The position numbers were made by a program, and so were the translations under genes. Below, one piece after another: positions 62,407-64,000 of a DNA stretch of 64,000 nt. The DNA is from Ochrobactrum teleogrylli (GTDB taxonomy: Bacteria > Pseudomonadota > Alphaproteobacteria > Rhizobiales > Rhizobiaceae), in NCBI RefSeq assembly GCF_006376685.1, contig NZ_VEWL01000001.1, positions 623,869-687,868 on the forward strand, written 5' to 3'. Every line of letters begins with the position of its first letter. The stretch's first letter is position 1. Below the pieces are notes generated by a model. That model worked only from the letters and a program-made list of their open reading frames with translations, was not told where the DNA came from and ran no database searches.

Positions 62407-63270
62407 ATGACCGACAAGCAAGCCTCGAAGGCAATGTGGACCTATTACAAGGGCGAATGGCGCGAAGGCGACGTGCGCATTCTGGGTGCGGCCTCGCACG
62501 CGACCTGGCTCGGTTCTGCTGTATTCGACGGGGCGCGCCTGTTCGAAGGTGTTACGCCGGACCTCGACCTGCATTCCGCACGCGCCAATGATTCCGCGCG
62601 CGCGCTCGGTCTGTCGCCGACGCTTTCGGCCAATGACATCGAAGCATTGGCGCTGGAAGGCCTGAAGAAATTCGCCCCCGGCACGGATGTCTATATCCGC
62701 CCCATGTATTGGGCCGAGGAGGGTGACAGCAGCACGGTTGCGCCGCTTGCCTCTTCCACCGATTTCGCCTTGTGCCTTGAAGCCATTCCGATGGTTGAGC
62801 CGAAGGGCTTCACCATCACCACGACCTCGTTTCGTCGTCCTTTTCTGGAAGTAATGCCGGTCAATGCCAAGGCGGCCTGCCTCTATCCGAACAATGGCCG
62901 TATGCTGCTCGAAGCCAAGGCCAAGGGCTTTCATAACGCAATCGTGACCGATGTGTTGGGTAACGTCGCAGAGACGGCGACCTCCAATATCTTCATGGTT
63001 CGCGGCGGTGAAGTCTTCACCCCGGTGCCAAACGGCACCTTCCTCAACGGCATCACGCGCCAGCGCGTCATCAAGCTGTTGCGCGCCGCAGGCGTGACGG
63101 TGCATGAAACCACGCTGAAGATCGAAGATTTCCGTCAGGCGGATGAAATTTTCTCAACCGGCAATATGAGCAAGGTTGTGCCGATCATCGGTTTTGACGA
63201 CCGCAAGCTCGATTACGGTGCCGTGACCAAGCGCGCCCGCAGCCTCTATTGGGAATGGGCGCACGCCTGA
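62407..63270 (+). CDS. Class IV aminotransferase (probable branched-chain amino acid aminotransferase)
   Basis: A 287-residue fold-type IV PLP enzyme. The PLP lysine is K155 in PVNAKAACLYPNN, followed by GFHNAIVTDVLGNVAETATSNIF with the conserved Glu189, and GAVFDGARLFEGV-like residues near 38. It resembles alphaproteobacterial IlvE-type enzymes that transfer amino groups to branched-chain 2-oxo acids; D-amino acid transaminase is a less likely alternative. ATG 62407 has AAGGACGAGAG upstream; the longer frame to 62242 is non-coding. It could complete the leucine branch with leuB and leuD of this window. Confidence 0.85.
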   Translation: MTDKQASKAMWTYYKGEWREGDVRILGAASHATWLGSAVFDGARLFEGVTPDLDLHSARANDSARALGLSPTLSANDIEALALEGLKKFAPGTDVYIRPMYWAEEGDSSTVAPLASSTDFALCLEAIPMVEPKGFTITTTSFRRPFLEVMPVNAKAACLYPNNGRMLLEAKAKGFHNAIVTDVLGNVAETATSNIFMVRGGEVFTPVPNGTFLNGITRQRVIKLLRAAGVTVHETTLKIEDFRQADEIFSTGNMSKVVPIIGFDDRKLDYGAVTKRARSLYWEWAHA

Positions 63271-63347
63271 TTTTCCGTCACGAAATTCCATTCTCCTGAC
63301 CCTCCGGGCCATCTTGCCCGGAGCCTATCCCCGACAGCGGCGGCCGC

Positions 63348-64000
63348 ATGATCGAACATACCCCCCTTTATCTGGCAATCGCTGTCACTGCGGCCTTTCT
63401 GGTCGGCATGTCGAAAGGCGGCCTGCCCTCGGTCGGTACGCTTGCCGTTCCGCTGATGGCGCTGGTCATCTCGCCCGTTACAGCTGCCGCCCTGCTGCTG
63501 CCGATCTATGTCATCAGCGACATGTTCGGGCTTTATCTCTACCGACATCACTATTCAGCGCGCAATCTCGCCATCCTCACGCCAGCAGCGATCATCGGCG
63601 TCGGCATTGGCTGGGTGTTCAGTTCGCATCTCTCCGCCACTTTCATCGGCATGCTGGTCGGGCTGGTCGGCATCCTGTTTTGCCTCAATGCCTGGATCGG
63701 CGCCCGCTATCGCAGAAAGGCCCGCAAGGCCGATGTTCCGGGTGGCGTCTTCTGGGGCATTCTCACCGGCCTCACCAGTTTCGTGTCGCATTCCGGCGCG
63801 CCGCCCTTTCAGATGTATGTGCTGCCGCAGCATCTGGAAAAGCTTGTTTTCGCGGGTACATCGACGATCCTCTTCGCCATCGTCAACGCCGTGAAGCTGG
63901 TGCCATACTGGCAGTTGCAGCAGTTTTCCAATCTCGACCTGTCGATGGGCCTCTGGCTGATACCGTCGGCAGTCATCGGCACTTTCGCCGGTGCCAAGCT
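63348..64000 (+). CDS. TauE/SafE-family permease (5' part)
   Basis: A membrane protein running off the right edge; 217 residues are visible. TM1 IAVTAAFLVGMSKGGLPSVGTLAVP and the duplicate motif WGILTGLTSFVSHSGAPPFQMYVLPQ are the TauE/SafE (sulfite/organosulfonate exporter) signature. Six or so segments are visible of the usual eight. ATG 63348 follows weak upstream purines. The substrate is unknown. Confidence 0.88.
   Translation, partial: MIEHTPLYLAIAVTAAFLVGMSKGGLPSVGTLAVPLMALVISPVTAAALLLPIYVISDMFGLYLYRHHYSARNLAILTPAAIIGVGIGWVFSSHLSATFIGMLVGLVGILFCLNAWIGARYRRKARKADVPGGVFWGILTGLTSFVSHSGAPPFQMYVLPQHLEKLVFAGTSTILFAIVNAVKLVPYWQLQQFSNLDLSMGLWLIPSAVIGTFAGAK

Noticed and set aside
1..64000. CRISPR array, prophage or complete insertion sequence
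   Set aside because: No regularly spaced short repeats, integrase, transposase or phage structural genes were seen on either strand.

Overview
The window looks like a chromosomal stretch of an alphaproteobacterium of the Brucella/Ochrobactrum group. The evidence is the moderately high GC content, the DUF1127 and DUF1236 small proteins, a bioBFDAZ operon with BioR-like boxes, a homologue of the Ochrobactrum D-aminopeptidase, and the leuD/asd/leuB neighbourhood. I infer an Ochrobactrum-type Brucella, possibly its second chromosome; this rests on recalled family knowledge, not on a search. No prophage, complete insertion sequence, CRISPR array or rRNA operon is visible. Coding density is high and nearly all genes look intact.

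Layout. 1-5.3 kb: tail of an M3 peptidase, VOC/DUF1737 pair, CitE-like lyase, leuD, a zincin, and divergent ohr/ohrR. 5.3-11.2 kb: asd with an unusual Thr/Lys-rich leader ORF, an MHS-type MFS transporter carrying a large inserted domain, ada, and leuB. 11.3-14.3 kb: Trm112/LON-domain/thioredoxin-TPR genes, a prolyl-tRNA deacylase-like gene and tRNA-Gly(GCC). 14.3-19 kb: adenine deaminase, D-aminopeptidase homologue, M19 dipeptidase. 19-23.5 kb: ugpBAEC glycerol-3-phosphate importer. 23.6-31.1 kb: DASS transporter, gluconokinase, a deaminase, a purine permease, DUF2938, two small DUF1127-type genes and an EamA transporter. 31.2-34.2 kb: tctCBA tricarboxylate transporter. 34.4-39.6 kb: CPA2 antiporter and pqqABCDE. 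39.7-46 kb: GNAT, TetR, PadR-DUF2218, LysR, esterase, glutathionyl-hydroquinone reductase, diguanylate cyclase. 46.3-51.1 kb: three-subunit FAD/[2Fe-2S] oxidase operon divergent from an orphan Tat-exported substrate-binding protein. 51.2-55.6 kb: DHA2 efflux pump, tandemly duplicated EamA transporters, DUF1236 protein. 55.8-60.9 kb: bioBFDAZ. 60.9-64 kb: autoregulated TetR, NTF2-like secreted protein, branched-chain aminotransferase, start of a TauE/SafE permease.

How genes work together. LeuB and LeuD act in leucine synthesis, and the class IV aminotransferase may complete branched-chain synthesis. The bio operon makes biotin from a BioZ-derived pimeloyl-ACP precursor. pqqA-E makes the quinone cofactor PQQ, but no protease gene and no PQQ dehydrogenase is present. 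Several modules (ugp, tct, DASS, opine/hydroxyproline-type oxidase, D-peptide hydrolases) suggest nutrient scavenging in soil or host settings. The observations most worth a second look are the asd leader, the MFS insertion, the His-rich PadR with its operator, the tandem EamA duplication and several long perfect inverted repeats in promoter regions.
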